A stretch of DNA of 64,000 bases. Origin: Faucicola osloensis_D. GTDB lineage: Bacteria > Pseudomonadota > Gammaproteobacteria > Pseudomonadales > Moraxellaceae. The first letter of the stretch is position 1. Every line of letters starts with the position of its first letter. Position numbers and translations under genes: made by a program. The notes beneath the pieces are model-generated. The model was not told the origin of the DNA. It saw nothing but the letters and a program-made list of their open reading frames with translations, and ran no database searches. Shown here one piece after another: positions 1-7,969 of this stretch. The stretch lies in NCBI GenBank assembly GCA_020041925.1, contig CP083409.1, one strand, 5' to 3'.

Positions 1-497
1 CTGCCATAGCCGCCCTATCGGTCGCAGGATTACCTTCAGACAAGTTTTATTTTTATGGCTTTTTGCCTGCCAAAACCGCAGGACGCCAAAGCGAATTGAC
101 TAAAATCAAGGATTTAACCGCCACGCTGATTTTTTATGAAGCGCCCCATCGTATTGTTGAATGTATCGATGACATGATTACGGTGCTTGGCAACAATCGA
201 CAAGTGACGTTTTGCCGTGAGATAACCAAAACGTTTGAAACCATTTATCCATCAACGCTCGGTGAACTAAAGCAGTTTGTTGCAAGCGATGCCAATCAGC
301 AAAAAGGTGAAATGGTACTGGTGGTCGCTGGCGCAAATGATTCTGTCAATGATGAAGGTAAACACGATGAATTGCTAAAACGATTATTGCAAGATTTGTC
401 GGTGAAAAAAGCCGTACAGCTCGCCAGCGATATCACAGGTGCAAAGAAAAATGCCTTGTATGAGCGGGCGTTGATGTTAAAAGACGATAATGATTAA
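1..497 (+). CDS. rsmI: RsmI, 16S rRNA C1402 2'-O-methyltransferase (3' part only)
   Basis: Partial gene: the reading frame is open from the left edge and ends at a TAA at 495-497, so the N-terminal SAM-binding half lies outside the window. The visible part begins in the conserved stretch read as AALSVAGLPSDKFYFYGFLP, followed by PAKTAGRQ and FYEAPHRIVE, the core of the RsmI (YraL) family. RsmI methylates the 2'-hydroxyl of C1402 in the decoding centre of 16S rRNA in the cytoplasm. The C-terminal part has the usual KGEMVLVV segment and a helical tail. The last four bases overlap the convergent permease gene. Family assignment is firm. Confidence 0.93.
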   Translation, partial: AIAALSVAGLPSDKFYFYGFLPAKTAGRQSELTKIKDLTATLIFYEAPHRIVECIDDMITVLGNNRQVTFCREITKTFETIYPSTLGELKQFVASDANQQKGEMVLVVAGANDSVNDEGKHDELLKRLLQDLSVKKAVQLASDITGAKKNALYERALMLKDDND

Positions 498-1282
498 CCA
501 CTAAAAGCTTTGAATAAGGCGTTAACACCTAACAGTAATAAAATCACCAACGTCATATTTTTGAACATTTTTTGTGAGATTTTATGGCGAAAATAAAACC
601 CGATATACAAACACAGCAACGACAACAGCGTCGCCACGCCAATCACGCCCAATTCTGTCGTTGGTAGGCTCACGAACCCTTGCCACAGCACGATGAGCTG
701 AGCAATTTTGCCGACTACATAGCACAGGTTACTGGCTTTAATCAGCTCGGTTTTGGGGTCTAGGCTGCCTTCGGTAGCCGATAGCAAGTACATCACCAGT
801 AGCGGCGACATGGCATTGGTCGCACCGCCGAGCACGCCTGCCACCAGCCCACTGAAGATTAAACTTGGTTGATTATTGGGCAGTCGAATATTTTTGCCCG
901 TTTGACTTGCCAAAAACTGGGTCAGCACATATCCGACAATCAATAGCCCAAGCCCGATCAGCAAATAATGCGGTGCGATGAGAAACACCAACTTTGTGCC
1001 GATCAGACTGCCCACAAAACTAGTAAACACCAATAGCCAATATTTTTTGAGGTAGTAGCCAATATTGCCACCCTCCAAAAACACCACCAAGTTAATCACC
1101 AAACACGGCACGACCGTCAGCAGCAGCACATGCGACATCGGATAAAAACTTGCCAATGCTGTTGTCGCAATCAACGTCACGCCAATCCCTGTCAGCCCAT
1201 GAAACATACTGGCGATAGCAAATATCGCGGGGATCATGAGCATCGAAAGCATGACACCTTGCTGAACGGAAAAAATCGCCAT
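494..1282 (-). CDS. TauE/SafE-family membrane permease
   Basis: A 262-residue integral membrane protein with about eight hydrophobic segments and the Gly/Pro-rich loops of the TauE/SafE family (Pfam PF01925), whose members are proposed to export sulfite, organosulfonates or other small anions across the inner membrane. The repeat-like halves carry FHGLTGIGVTLIATTAL and FSGLVAGVLGGATNAMSPLL. It starts six bases after the coaBC stop, so it is probably the second gene of a coaBC transcript. The substrate cannot be deduced. A second, sequence-distinct member of the family lies at 4002-4757. Confidence 0.8.
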   Translation of the reverse strand: MAIFSVQQGVMLSMLMIPAIFAIASMFHGLTGIGVTLIATTALASFYPMSHVLLLTVVPCLVINLVVFLEGGNIGYYLKKYWLLVFTSFVGSLIGTKLVFLIAPHYLLIGLGLLIVGYVLTQFLASQTGKNIRLPNNQPSLIFSGLVAGVLGGATNAMSPLLVMYLLSATEGSLDPKTELIKASNLCYVVGKIAQLIVLWQGFVSLPTTELGVIGVATLLSLLCLYIGFYFRHKISQKMFKNMTLVILLLLGVNALFKAFSG

Positions 1283-1288
1283 CAGCGA

Positions 1289-2617
1289 CTATCTTACCAA
1301 GGTGAATTTACCCGCTAATTGCTTACCGATTAAGCTGACCAGCTGACTGGCAATGATATCCTTGCTGGCTTTTTCGAGGCTGACTGCGGCGTCTTTGCCC
1401 TTAAAAAACACCGTCATGGCATTGTCATCACTGCCAAAACCAATATCGGTGCGGGACACATCATTACAAGCAATCATATCGAGATTTTTTGCTTCGAGTT
1501 TGCCACGAGCATATTTCTCGATATCTTGGGTTTCTGCCGCAAATCCTACCACAAAAACCTCAGGGAATTCTGTGGCAATGGTCGCCAAAATATCAGGGTT
1601 TTTCACCAAATCCAGCGACATCTGATCTTGCGTTTTTTTAATCTTTTGCGGCACGACATCACGCGTGCGATAATCAGCGACCGCAGCCGTGGCAATAAAA
1701 ATATCGGTCGCTGTACTGGCAGGTTCAACTTCAATATCATTGCCAAATTCATCATGGTCATGATGGTGGTGATGATCATGGTCATGGTCGTGATCGTCAT
1801 GGCAATCACATATATCGTCACTGGCGCATTGGCGAGCGGTCATTAGCATTTCTTCAGCCGATAACACATCGATACGATTGACCAGTAGTGGCGTTGGCAG
1901 CGGTACTTTACCCCCAACGATCAAAGTTACCCTCGCACCTGCATTACGGCACGCTTTTGCCAGCGCAAAACCCATTTTGCCCGTGGAATGATTGGATAGA
2001 TAGCGCACAGGGTCTATGGCTTCAATCGTCGGACCTGCGGTGATTGTCACATTTTTACCTGCCAATACTTGCGGGGTGATTTGCGCTGCGATGAAATATT
2101 GCACGTATTCAAGTAGCTGCTCTGGCTCTGGCAATCTTCCCTCACCGATATCCCCACAGGCTTGCTCACCGCTGGCTGGTTGGATGATCTCATAATCATA
2201 ATCGGTTAACGTCTGCAAATTAAGTTTGACCGATGGATGTTGCCACATTTGCTGATTCATAGCAGGCGCCACCAAAATCGGGGCGGCGGTAGCAAGGCAA
2301 ACGGTAGTGAGTAAATCATCCGCTATTCCCATGGCCAGTTTAGCAATCGTATTGGCGGTAGCAGGCGCGATAATCAACAAATCCGCCCATTTTGCCAGTT
2401 CAATATGCCCCATTCCCAGCTCAGCGCTCTCATCCAACAAGTCGATATGCACTGGGTTGCCCGTCAAGGCCTGCAGCGTTAAGGGTGTGATAAAGGCTTG
2501 CGCGCTTGCCGTCATAATAACACGGACGTCATAGCCACTTTTGATTAATAGTCGGGCAAACGAGGCGGATTTGTAGGCAGCAATGCCGCCTGTGATACCA
2601 AGAAGGATATTTTTCAT
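1289..2617 (-). CDS. coaBC: CoaBC, bifunctional phosphopantothenoylcysteine synthetase/decarboxylase, with a His-rich insert
   Basis: Catalyses two steps of coenzyme A synthesis: CTP-dependent joining of 4'-phosphopantothenate to cysteine (CoaB) and FMN-dependent decarboxylation of the product (CoaC). The N-terminal CoaC domain (about residues 1-185) shows GITGGIAAYKS, the PATANT motif and PAMNQQMW. The CoaB domain follows, with ITAGPTIEAIDPVRYLSNHSTGKMG (about 192-216), then ATAAVADYR and KIKKT. At 442 residues it is longer than the usual 400 or so, because residues about 266-300 hold an extra acidic, histidine-rich stretch (ten His among residues 273-288). It is divergent from radC, as dfp and radC are neighbours in many gammaproteobacteria, and is followed closely by a TauE-like gene. 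The function is firm; the role of the insert is unknown. Confidence 0.95.
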   Translation of the reverse strand: MKNILLGITGGIAAYKSASFARLLIKSGYDVRVIMTASAQAFITPLTLQALTGNPVHIDLLDESAELGMGHIELAKWADLLIIAPATANTIAKLAMGIADDLLTTVCLATAAPILVAPAMNQQMWQHPSVKLNLQTLTDYDYEIIQPASGEQACGDIGEGRLPEPEQLLEYVQYFIAAQITPQVLAGKNVTITAGPTIEAIDPVRYLSNHSTGKMGFALAKACRNAGARVTLIVGGKVPLPTPLLVNRIDVLSAEEMLMTARQCASDDICDCHDDHDHDHDHHHHHDHDEFGNDIEVEPASTATDIFIATAAVADYRTRDVVPQKIKKTQDQMSLDLVKNPDILATIATEFPEVFVVGFAAETQDIEKYARGKLEAKNLDMIACNDVSRTDIGFGSDDNAMTVFFKGKDAAVSLEKASKDIIASQLVSLIGKQLAGKFTLVR

Positions 2618-2704
2618 AAGATAAAAGCACTAAAAAATTTCGCCTATAGTAACAATTTTCCGCCACTTTAGGTATGATTAATCATCATTTATTAGGAAAT
2701 GCCC

Positions 2705-3382
2705 ATGGCAATCAAAGACTGGCACCAAGACGAGCGCCCCAGAGAGAAGCTACTACAAAAAGGCGCTGAGAGTCTATCCGATAGCGAGATTTTGGCAATA
2801 TTTCTGCGCACAGGTACCAAAGACCAATCCGCTATCGAACTGGCTCGTGGCTTGATTGAAAGATTTGGCAGCCTAGCTCAGTTACTATCTGCGCCCAGTG
2901 AAGCAGTCATGGCGTGTCATGGTATCGGCATGGCAAAATACGCTCAGATTTTGGCAAGCCTTGAGATGGGCAAACGCTACCTTGCCAGCCAAGTCAAACA
3001 AGCCCCTACCCTTAACGCCAGCCAATTGGTCAAAGACTATCTGACTACGCAGCTGCGACCGCTCAATCGCGAGGTGTTTGCGGTGCTGTTTTTGACCAAT
3101 CAGCTCACCTTAATCCAGTATGAGGTGTTGTTCACAGGTGGTATTTCATCGTGCTCGGTGTGCGTGCGGGAAGTATTGCGCTGTGCGTTAAAATACGGGG
3201 CAAGTCAGCTTATTATCGCCCATAATCACCCAAGCACCTCTGCCACAGCGTCACAAGCAGATCTGGAAATTACCCGCAGTTTGGCAAAAGCGTGTCAGCT
3301 CGTCGATATGACTTTGATTGACCATATTATCGTGGGTCAAGATGGCACGCTTTCTTTACAAGAAACAGGGCATATGCCTTAG
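2705..3382 (+). CDS. radC: RadC family JAB/MPN-domain protein
   Basis: A 225-residue protein of the RadC/UPF0758 family. It has an N-terminal helix-hairpin-helix-like region (LLSAPSEAVMACHGIGMAKYAQ) and a C-terminal JAB1/MPN metalloprotease-like domain with the zinc motif HNHPSTSAT...D (His near residues 173 and 175, Asp near 186). The family was named for a supposed role in DNA repair that was later withdrawn for E. coli; its real substrate is not settled. I chose the second of two in-frame ATGs (2705) because an AGGA sits seven bases upstream and the protein then begins MAIKDW...ERPREKL, as in relatives. It is divergent from coaBC. Confidence 0.92.
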   Translation: MAIKDWHQDERPREKLLQKGAESLSDSEILAIFLRTGTKDQSAIELARGLIERFGSLAQLLSAPSEAVMACHGIGMAKYAQILASLEMGKRYLASQVKQAPTLNASQLVKDYLTTQLRPLNREVFAVLFLTNQLTLIQYEVLFTGGISSCSVCVREVLRCALKYGASQLIIAHNHPSTSATASQADLEITRSLAKACQLVDMTLIDHIIVGQDGTLSLQETGHMP

Positions 3383-3963
3383 CGTTTAACGCGATTTTTA
3401 ACCATTATTACCACCCAAATCATCATCAGTAAACCAATGAGTAACGCAATCATCGCAAAAATGGGTGAAAAAATCGACAAAGCCGACAGCCCTATCGCTG
3501 TCCCGGTCTCTGCCACGGAAACAGCGGGATTTGCCAAACCGCCCGTCGTCGCAGTCGAAGCCACACGCGTGGTGGCAGCTGTACCTTTTATCGTAGCGGC
3601 GGCGCCGCCACCAGCCATGATCGCTAGCGCCCAAGTCATTGCAGGACTCATATGGGTCAATGTCGAAGCCATGACCAATGTTCCTGCAATCCCTGCGAGC
3701 GGTACAGCAACCGTATCTAACATATGATCAACCAACGGGATTAAATAACTCATCGACTCTGCAATACTGGCTACACCCAAAATAATTAACGCAGGCGTAG
3801 AGCCTACCCACTGCCAGCTGTCATTGAGCGAAATAATATGAAAATATGCGGCACAGCTGAGCGCAAACAGAGGTACAAACACACGAAACCCGCTACTTGC
3901 CGCCAAACCAATCCCAAGAAAGATACTTAAAATCATTTCAGTTGTCATATTTTCGATACTCAA
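3379..3963 (-). CDS. DUF4126 membrane protein
   Basis: A 194-residue hydrophobic protein with about five predicted membrane segments and Ala/Gly/Thr-rich loops. The N-terminal LGIGLAASSGFRVFVPLFALS and the SIAESMSYLIPLVDHMLDTV segment are typical of DUF4126 (PF13548) proteins, which have no assigned function. Its last four bases overlap the convergent end of radC. A separate TauE-like gene lies 38 bases upstream on the same strand, so the two may be transcribed together. Confidence 0.75.
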   Translation of the reverse strand: MSIENMTTEMILSIFLGIGLAASSGFRVFVPLFALSCAAYFHIISLNDSWQWVGSTPALIILGVASIAESMSYLIPLVDHMLDTVAVPLAGIAGTLVMASTLTHMSPAMTWALAIMAGGGAAATIKGTAATTRVASTATTGGLANPAVSVAETGTAIGLSALSIFSPIFAMIALLIGLLMMIWVVIMVKNRVKR

Positions 3964-4001
3964 AGTATGAATAATTTTACCGCTATCATAAATAAAAATT
4001 A

Positions 4002-4757
4002 TTAAGAAAAAAACACATATTTAATTAGCATCGCAAAACACATCATCACAATCACCGGTCGAATAAACTTGGTACCGCCTTTGACCACCATCTGCGCGCC
4101 CAATGAAGCACCAATAAATTGCCCCAACATCATAGCAAACCCCACTGACCAAAGTACTTTTCCACCCAATATAAAAAACATCAGCGACGCGGCATTGCTG
4201 GTAAAGTTGAGTAATTTGGCATTGGCAGTCGCGGTAATCATATCCAAGCCCCGCATGGTGATACCGCCTAGCGCAAAAAACATCCCTGTACCAGGACCCA
4301 AATAGCCATCATAAAAGCCAATCAAGGGTGACATCCCGTATTGCCATTTATTTTTGCTGATTCGTGGTGCAGATTTGACCTCACCAATATTAGGTGCAAA
4401 CAGATAATAAATACCAATAAGCGCGATTAAAAAAGGAATGCCTTTGGCTAATAGCACTGGCGGAGAAAGCTGCACAGCCATGGCGCCTAGCACGGCTCCC
4501 ACAAAACAGGCGATAATTGAACGCCAAATTTGCTTAGGGTGAATTTTGCCTCTGCGTATCATAGTAATGGAGGCAGAAAGCGAACCTGCAGTCGCTTGCA
4601 GCTTGTTGGTGCCCAAGGTATAAAGCGTAGGAACATTTGCCATTAACAGGGCAGGAATGGTCAATAAGCCACCACCTCCTGCCATGGCATCTAAAAATCC
4701 TGCAATCCCCGCGACCAACGTTAACATCACTAGCACATCAAAACTCAATTGCATCAT
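4002..4757 (-). CDS. TauE/SafE-family membrane permease (YfcA-like)
   Basis: A membrane protein of about 251 residues resembling E. coli YfcA of the TauE/SafE family. The start of the first half, AGIAGFLDAMAGGGGLLTIPALL, and the central GFYDGYLGPGTGMFFALGGI are hallmark motifs of this branch. Such proteins are thought to move small anions, often sulfur compounds, across the inner membrane, but the substrate here is unknown. Translation probably starts at the ATG at 4757 rather than the TTG at 4796, which falls inside the rplQ terminator. It lies just downstream of that terminator on the same strand. Confidence 0.8.
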   Translation of the reverse strand: MMQLSFDVLVMLTLVAGIAGFLDAMAGGGGLLTIPALLMANVPTLYTLGTNKLQATAGSLSASITMIRRGKIHPKQIWRSIIACFVGAVLGAMAVQLSPPVLLAKGIPFLIALIGIYYLFAPNIGEVKSAPRISKNKWQYGMSPLIGFYDGYLGPGTGMFFALGGITMRGLDMITATANAKLLNFTSNAASLMFFILGGKVLWSVGFAMMLGQFIGASLGAQMVVKGGTKFIRPVIVMMCFAMLIKYVFFS

Positions 4758-4794
4758 TTTTCCAAAGGTAAATTGAGGATTTATCACTATAAAC

Positions 4795-4832
4795 AAAAAA
4801 CCCCATAAGCGCGAACCTATGGGGTTTTTTTA
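4795..4832 (-). terminator. Intrinsic terminator of the alpha operon
   Basis: Arms CCCCATA (4801-4807) and TATGGGG (4818-4824) are flanked by an A-run and a T-run, so the hairpin works on either strand. It lies between rplQ and the next minus-strand gene and most likely ends the rpsM-rplQ transcript. Confidence 0.85.
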
Positions 4833-4842
4833 ATCAGTATGA

Positions 4843-5208
4843 TTAGTCACGGTCTACTAATTCAACGTATGCCATCGGCGCAGCATCGCCATCGCGATAA
4901 CCACATTTGATGATACGTAAATAACCACCTGGACGCGCTTTGTAGCGTGGGCCTAGTGTCGTGAATAATTTACCTACAGTCGCTTTATTACGTAAGCGGT
5001 TAAACGCTAGACGACGGTTAGCAACTGAATCTTCTTTTGCCAAAGTAATTAGCGGCTCTGCCACACGGCGAAGCTCTTTAGCTTTAGGAAGAGTAGTTTT
5101 GATGAGTTCATGTTCAAATAGTGAGTTGGTCATATTTTGGAACATGGCCTTACGATGGCTGCTGGTACGACCCAACTTAACTCCACTGTTACGATGTCGC
5201 ATGGTCAA
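4843..5208 (-). CDS. rplQ: 50S ribosomal protein L17
   Basis: A 121-residue protein of normal bacterial length. The N-terminal MRHRNSGVKLGRTSSHRKAM and the following NMTNSLFEHELIKTTLPKAKE are diagnostic of L17, a large-subunit protein near the exit-tunnel side of 23S rRNA. It is the last gene of the alpha operon, 14 bases after rpoA, and is followed by a strong terminator. Confidence 0.98.
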   Translation of the reverse strand: MTMRHRNSGVKLGRTSSHRKAMFQNMTNSLFEHELIKTTLPKAKELRRVAEPLITLAKEDSVANRRLAFNRLRNKATVGKLFTTLGPRYKARPGGYLRIIKCGYRDGDAAPMAYVELVDRD

Positions 5209-5222
5209 ACTTCCTTTAAATT

Positions 5223-6230
5223 TTAACGGCTACGGTAAGAGAAGCGGTCATCAACACGTAAATCAGCAGGTGGCCAATTTTCAAGGCGCATACCAAGCTC
5301 TAAGTCTTTAGAAGCAAGGACGTCTTTGATTTCAGTTAATGATTTCTTACCGAGATTTGGGGTTTTTAACAACTCAGTTTCGGTGCGTTGTACCAAATCG
5401 CCAATGTAATAGATATTTTCCGCCTTCAAGCAATTTGCTGAGCGAACCGTTAACTCTAAGTCATCCACTGGGCGCAGTAGCACAGGGTCAACTTCTTCTT
5501 TTTCCTTAACAGGTTCTGGGGTAGCTTCCGCTTCAAGGTCAACAAATACGGCAATTTGCTGCTGCAAAATCGTTGCTGCTTTGCGAATCGCTTCTTCCGG
5601 ATCGATGGTACCATTGGTTTCAAGTTCAATAACCAAACGGTCTAAGTCAGTACGTTGTTCAACACGGGCATTTTCAACTTGGTATGCCACGCGTAAGATT
5701 GGGCTATAGCTAGCGTCCAATTTTAAACGACCAATAACTTTGTTATCACCAGAATCTTTACGTACATTGGCAGGCTCATAACCACGACCTACTGCTACAC
5801 GCAAACGCATTTTTAAATGACCACGATCACTTAATGTACCTAAAACTAAATCAGGATTGATAATCTCTACATTGTGAGGTAACTCAATATCTGATGCTAG
5901 TACATTGCCAGGACCTTGTTTGTCAAGGGTCAAGAATACTTCATTTTGATCATGCAATTGGATCGCTAAACCTTTTAAATTTAATAATAGATCTAACACA
6001 TCTTCTTGCAACCCTTCAAGGGTTGAATACTCATGATCAACGCCTTCGATTTCAGCTTCGATTACAGCTGCACCAGGCAATGAAGATAATAGAATACGAC
6101 GTAGGGCATTACCTAATGTATGCCCAAAACCTCGTTCTAACGGTTCGAGCGTGACTTTGGCGTGTGTTTCATTGACCGTGTCCACATGAATGGCATTCGG
6201 TGTAAGAAACTCAGTAGCATTTAGCATCAT
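5223..6230 (-). CDS. rpoA: DNA-directed RNA polymerase subunit alpha
   Basis: A 335-residue alpha subunit. The N-terminal assembly domain (about residues 1-235) carries LEPLERGFGHTLGNALRRILLSSLPG, where alpha dimerises and binds beta and beta'. A Glu/Pro-rich linker near 236-250 leads to the C-terminal domain (about 250-320), with helix-hairpin-helix residues RSANCLKAENI and LLKTPNLGKKSLTEIK that contact UP elements and activators. It sits between rpsD and rplQ in the alpha operon. Two adjacent ATGs could serve as start, and a GGTGA lies just upstream. Confidence 0.99.
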   Translation of the reverse strand: MMLNATEFLTPNAIHVDTVNETHAKVTLEPLERGFGHTLGNALRRILLSSLPGAAVIEAEIEGVDHEYSTLEGLQEDVLDLLLNLKGLAIQLHDQNEVFLTLDKQGPGNVLASDIELPHNVEIINPDLVLGTLSDRGHLKMRLRVAVGRGYEPANVRKDSGDNKVIGRLKLDASYSPILRVAYQVENARVEQRTDLDRLVIELETNGTIDPEEAIRKAATILQQQIAVFVDLEAEATPEPVKEKEEVDPVLLRPVDDLELTVRSANCLKAENIYYIGDLVQRTETELLKTPNLGKKSLTEIKDVLASKDLELGMRLENWPPADLRVDDRFSYRSR

Positions 6231-6259
6231 TTGTCACCTCGACTTTATAGTAAAATTAA

Positions 6260-6901
6260 TTATTTAGAGTACAACTCAACGATTAAGCTTTCGTTGATTT
6301 CGGTTGGTAAATCAGCACGCTCTGGCGCTTGTTTAAAAGTACCTTGCAATTTGCTGTGATCAACTTCCAACCATACAGGTGTACCACGTTGACCCGCCAA
6401 TTCAATTGCGTTTTTGATACGTAATTGTTCTTTGGCTTTTTCGTGTACGGCAATCACATCACCATCTTGCAATTGGATTGAAGGAATGTTCACACGAACA
6501 AACTCATCACGACCCGCTTTTTTTACTAGAATAGCACGGTGGCTAACTAATTGGCGAGCTTCTGCGCGAGTTGCACCAAAACCCATACGATAAACAACGT
6601 TATCGAGGCGACGTTCTAACATTTGAAGCAAGTTTTCGCCAGTTGCGCCTTTCATACGCGCAGCTTCTTTATAGTAGTTTGAGAATTGACGCTCTAACAC
6701 ACCATAAATGCGTTTTACTTTTTGTTTTTCACGAAGCTGTGCAGAATACTCTGACGTTTTGCTACGTGGATTACCATGTTGACCAGGGGCACGGTCAGCT
6801 TTTTTGGTTTTTTCTTCGTACGCTTTTACGCCTGATTTTAATTGTAAATCAGTACCTTCACGACGAGAAAGTTTTAATTTTGGACCTAGATAACGGGCCA
6901 T
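6260..6901 (-). CDS. rpsD: 30S ribosomal protein S4
   Basis: A 213-residue primary 16S rRNA-binding protein. MARYLGPKLKLSRREGTDL is the classic start, and an S4-type RNA-binding domain follows near residues 95-160 (MLERRLDNVVYRMGFGATRAEARQL). The N-terminal zinc cysteines of the zinc-binding variant are absent. In E. coli S4 represses translation of the alpha operon; the leader before rpsM could serve the same role here, which is an inference. It follows rpsK by ten bases. Confidence 0.98.
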   Translation of the reverse strand: MARYLGPKLKLSRREGTDLQLKSGVKAYEEKTKKADRAPGQHGNPRSKTSEYSAQLREKQKVKRIYGVLERQFSNYYKEAARMKGATGENLLQMLERRLDNVVYRMGFGATRAEARQLVSHRAILVKKAGRDEFVRVNIPSIQLQDGDVIAVHEKAKEQLRIKNAIELAGQRGTPVWLEVDHSKLQGTFKQAPERADLPTEINESLIVELYSK

Positions 6902-6911
6902 GAAAGTCTCC

Positions 6912-7301
6912 TTATACGCGACGTTTTTTCGGTGGACGAGTTCCGTTATGAGGAATCGGGGTTATATCGCTAATGCTGTTTATTTTATAACCCAATGCAC
7001 CTAAGGCTCTTACCGCAGACTCACGACCAGGTCCTGGACCTTTAACCAAGACATCAACATTCTTGACACCATATTCTTGTGCTGCTTTACCAGCAACTTC
7101 AGCCGCAACCTGTGCAGCAAATGGTGTAGATTTACGTGAACCACGGAAGCCTTGTCCACCAGCGGTGGCCCAAGCCAAAGCATTACCTTGACGATCGGTA
7201 ATCGTTACAATGGTGTTATTAAAAGACGCATGGATGTGCGCTACGCCCTCAGCTACCGAGCGGCGAGTCACTTTTTTGCGACTACGAGTGTCTTTTGCCA
7301 T
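6912..7301 (-). CDS. rpsK: 30S ribosomal protein S11
   Basis: A 129-residue platform protein of the small subunit. RSVAEGVAHIHASFNNTIVT and the conserved end PIPHNGTRPPKKRRV identify S11. It lies between rpsM and rpsD in the standard alpha-operon order. Confidence 0.98.
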   Translation of the reverse strand: MAKDTRSRKKVTRRSVAEGVAHIHASFNNTIVTITDRQGNALAWATAGGQGFRGSRKSTPFAAQVAAEVAGKAAQEYGVKNVDVLVKGPGPGRESAVRALGALGYKINSISDITPIPHNGTRPPKKRRV

Positions 7302-7321
7302 CTTTTAGCTTCCTAAGTTAA

Positions 7322-7678
7322 TTATTTTCTGATTGCTTTACGTGGACCCTTACGAGTACGCGCATTTGTTTTTGTGCGTTGACCATTTACTGGTAAACCG
7401 CGACGATGACGCAAACCACGATAGCAACCTAAGTCTACTAAACGTTTAATATTCATCGAGATTTCACGACGCAAGTCACCTTCAGTCGCATATTCTGCAA
7501 CTTGGGTACGGACAGCATCAAGCTGAGCATCATTTAGTTCACTGATTTTAGTAGTTGGTGCAATGTTTACCGCTTCTAAAATTTTAGCAGCAGTGGTACG
7601 ACCAATACCAAAAATATAAGTGAGTGAAATGATAGCATGCTTGTTGTCCGGAATGTTTACACCGGCAATACGAGCCAT
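7322..7678 (-). CDS. rpsM: 30S ribosomal protein S13
   Basis: A 118-residue head protein of the small subunit that contacts tRNA and the 50S bridge. It begins MARIAGVNIPDNKHA and contains YIFGIGRTTAAKIL and the basic RHRRGLPVNGQRTKTNARTRKG tail region. The start at 7678 is preferred to the ATG at 7684 because the GGAG ribosome-binding site is eight bases upstream of the former and only two from the latter. It is the first gene of the alpha operon. Confidence 0.97.
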   Translation of the reverse strand: MARIAGVNIPDNKHAIISLTYIFGIGRTTAAKILEAVNIAPTTKISELNDAQLDAVRTQVAEYATEGDLRREISMNIKRLVDLGCYRGLRHRRGLPVNGQRTKTNARTRKGPRKAIRK

Positions 7679-7703
7679 TGACATTTCTCCAATTATAAGG
7701 AAA

Positions 7704-7761
7704 AGATGAGTTAATCATCTACTGATGTAGCATTTTGAGACATTTGGTTATCTACAAATGT
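7704..7761 (-). promoter_or_regulatory. Structured leader of the alpha operon
   Basis: Two perfect hairpins lie between the proposed alpha promoter and rpsM: arms ACATTTG/CAAATGT (7740-7746 and 7755-7761) and AGATGA/TCATCT (7704-7709 and 7715-7720), the second just upstream of the ribosome-binding site. In E. coli the leader at this position folds into a pseudoknot bound by S4. A similar role here is inferred from position only. Confidence 0.5.
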
Positions 7762-7784
7762 GACAAAATAACGACAAGTAGCGG

Positions 7785-7813
7785 ATAATACAGTATCCGC
7801 CACCTGATTTCAA
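7785..7813 (-). promoter_or_regulatory. Predicted promoter of the alpha operon
   Basis: On the minus strand TTGAAA (7808-7813) and TATTAT (7785-7790) are separated by 17 bases, in the 149-base gap between rpmJ and rpsM. A perfect inverted repeat with arms GCGGATA and TATCCGC (7781-7800) covers the -10 hexamer. Confidence 0.6.
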
Positions 7814-7833
7814 GTCCAATCTAACAATTTAGA

Positions 7834-7950
7834 TTAACCTTGACGTTGTTTGTGACGCGGTTCTGCACTACAAATAACGCGAACAACGCCTTTGCGGCGT
7901 ACAATTTTGCAGCTACCGCAGATTCTTTTTACAGATGCTTGAACTTTCAT
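7834..7950 (-). CDS. rpmJ: 50S ribosomal protein L36
   Basis: A 38-residue protein. Translation gives MKVQASVKRICGSCKIVRRK followed by the C-terminal half ending PRHKQRQG. Cys11, Cys14, Cys27 and His33 form the zinc ribbon of the zinc-binding L36 form. It lies 19 bases after secY, closing the spc operon as in E. coli. Confidence 0.97.
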   Translation of the reverse strand: MKVQASVKRICGSCKIVRRKGVVRVICSAEPRHKQRQG

Positions 7951-7969
7951 TTTCAGCTCCTAGTAGTAG

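Noticed and set aside
1526..1846. Met/Val-rich frames opposite the His-rich part of coaBC
   Set aside because: They are antisense readings of the repetitive His/Asp codons in coaBC.
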